Part shown: piece by piece, positions 63,381-64,000 of the stretch
Numbering within the stretch: position 1 is the stretch's first letter
How the letters are laid out: every line of letters begins with the position of its first letter
DNA from: Microbacterium yannicii PS01
Lineage (GTDB): Bacteria; Actinomycetota; Actinomycetes; Actinomycetales; Microbacteriaceae
Reading direction: 5' to 3'
Length of the DNA stretch: 64,000 nt
Assembly (NCBI RefSeq): GCF_000304335.1
Contig: NZ_CAJF01000004.1
Location: 62,001 to 126,000, forward strand
Program-made: the position numbers and the translations under genes
The notes under the pieces: generated by a model
Told to the model about the DNA's origin: nothing
Database searches by the model: none
Seen by the model: the letters and a program-made list of their open reading frames with translations, nothing else

Positions 63381-64000
63381 GCGCTCGCCGAAGTCTTCGA
63401 TCTCGGGTTGCCCTGCTCGCTGCCTGCGCGACGGCCGCAGCGTTGCTCGTGGCTCTTCCTGCCACCGTCGCCCCCAACACTCCAGCGCAGGCCGCCGTCG
63501 CGTCCGAGTGGAACGCCGGGAACATCATCGACGATGCGGTCTTCTACAACTCGAACGCGATGGATGCGGGCGGTGTCCAAGGTTTCCTCAATCAGCGCGT
63601 TCGCAGTTGCTCGGCGGGATACACATGCCTGAAGGATTACAGGCAGAACACCGACAACAGACCGGTCGACCGCTACTGCGACGGCTATACCGGTCGAGCC
63701 AACGAGTCTGCTGCGCAGATCATCGACAATGTCGCTCGATCATGTGGCATCAGCCAGCAGGTGCTCTTGGTTCTGCTGGAGAAGGAGCAATCGCTCGTCA
63801 CAAGCACGGCGCCATCGGCGTGGGCGTATTCAGCCGCAACAGGACAGGGCTGCCCGGACACGGCGCCCTGTGATGCCGCTACATCCGGATTCTTCTATCA
63901 GGTGTACTACGCGGCTCGACAGTACGAGATCTACCGACTCAGTCCGGCATCGTGGGGCTACCAAGCCGGGCGTTGGAACAACATCCTGTATCACCCTGAG
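63377..64000 (+). CDS. Exported protein with lysozyme-like N-terminal domain, partial
   Basis: First 208 residues; the gene leaves the right edge. Sec signal (RVALLAACATAAALLVALPATVA) with a cut near AQAA. The mature part has NIIDDAVFYNSNAMDAGGVQGFLNQRV, DNVARSCGISQQVLLVLLEKEQSL (lysozyme-fold helix with the putative Glu) and FFYQVYYAARQYEIY, with Cys in pairs. Similar actinobacterial proteins are annotated as hemagglutinin-like or with C-terminal repeat domains, which would lie outside the window. ATG 63377 overlaps the lipoprotein stop. Confidence 0.75.
   Translation, partial: MSARRSLRSRVALLAACATAAALLVALPATVAPNTPAQAAVASEWNAGNIIDDAVFYNSNAMDAGGVQGFLNQRVRSCSAGYTCLKDYRQNTDNRPVDRYCDGYTGRANESAAQIIDNVARSCGISQQVLLVLLEKEQSLVTSTAPSAWAYSAATGQGCPDTAPCDAATSGFFYQVYYAARQYEIYRLSPASWGYQAGRWNNILYHPE

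Overview
The window is a GC-rich (roughly 70%) stretch of a Gram-positive actinobacterial chromosome. Gene content (acyl-CoA carboxylase with an epsilon subunit, LpdA-type flavoprotein, sdhCDAB, many TAnnnT -10 boxes directly upstream of start codons) and the many GGATGCCG/CGGCATCC words point to Microbacteriaceae, probably Microbacterium; this assignment is inference. No rRNA, tRNA, CRISPR array, prophage or transposase gene is visible. The start of trpS runs off the left edge and an exported protein runs off the right edge.

Layout. 1-5964: trpS start, a TetR repressor divergent from a zinc-free alcohol dehydrogenase/quinone reductase with a double-palindrome operator between them, xth, yihY, an MFS transporter. 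5972-9524: succinate dehydrogenase operon sdhC-D-A-B on the minus strand. 9761-10876: mannose-1-phosphate guanylyltransferase. 11062-19359: a nucleoside uptake and salvage operon in which a BMP lipoprotein, an ABC ATPase and two permeases import nucleosides, and cytidine deaminase, thymidine phosphorylase and adenosine deaminase process them. 19356-20653: a DUF559/AbiEi-like nuclease gene bracketed by short inverted-repeat elements. 20653-24573: acyltransferase, then a hydrolase-kinase-regulator operon. 24596-33116: mannitol PTS locus (IIB-like, HPr, EI, IICB, IIA, mannitol-1-phosphate dehydrogenase, divergent PRD regulator), split by a small secreted-protein gene on the other strand. 33150-39156: GNAT and a Dpp/Opp-type peptide ABC operon. 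39176-43401: MFS efflux protein, phosphohexomutase, purine nucleoside phosphorylase. 43498-46324: LpdA and an esterase flanked by two copies of a second repeat. 46481-56719: acyl-CoA carboxylase genes (alpha, beta, epsilon), Maf, biotin ligase, an RNA methyltransferase, and a three-gene two-component operon. 56816-64000: lipoproteins, PH-domain membrane protein, purK-purE, an LCP ligase, a glycosyltransferase and an exported protein, suggesting cell-wall work.

Most interesting signals: (i) two 74-76 bp elements with CAACTCCTGAG/CTCAGGAGTTG ends bracketing the DUF559 nuclease gene, with a third diverged copy near 49.1 kb, suggestive of a nuclease-linked repeat family; (ii) a different ~69 bp repeat pair around the esterase; (iii) at least 18 genes whose -10 box sits exactly 6-7 nt before the start codon (leaderless mRNAs), which also fixes several start codons; (iv) a 357-bp gene-free region with seven or more successive hairpins, a candidate structured RNA; (v) a cysteine-containing secreted mini-protein inserted in the mannitol operon; (vi) a 26-bp-arm palindrome in front of the PRD regulator.
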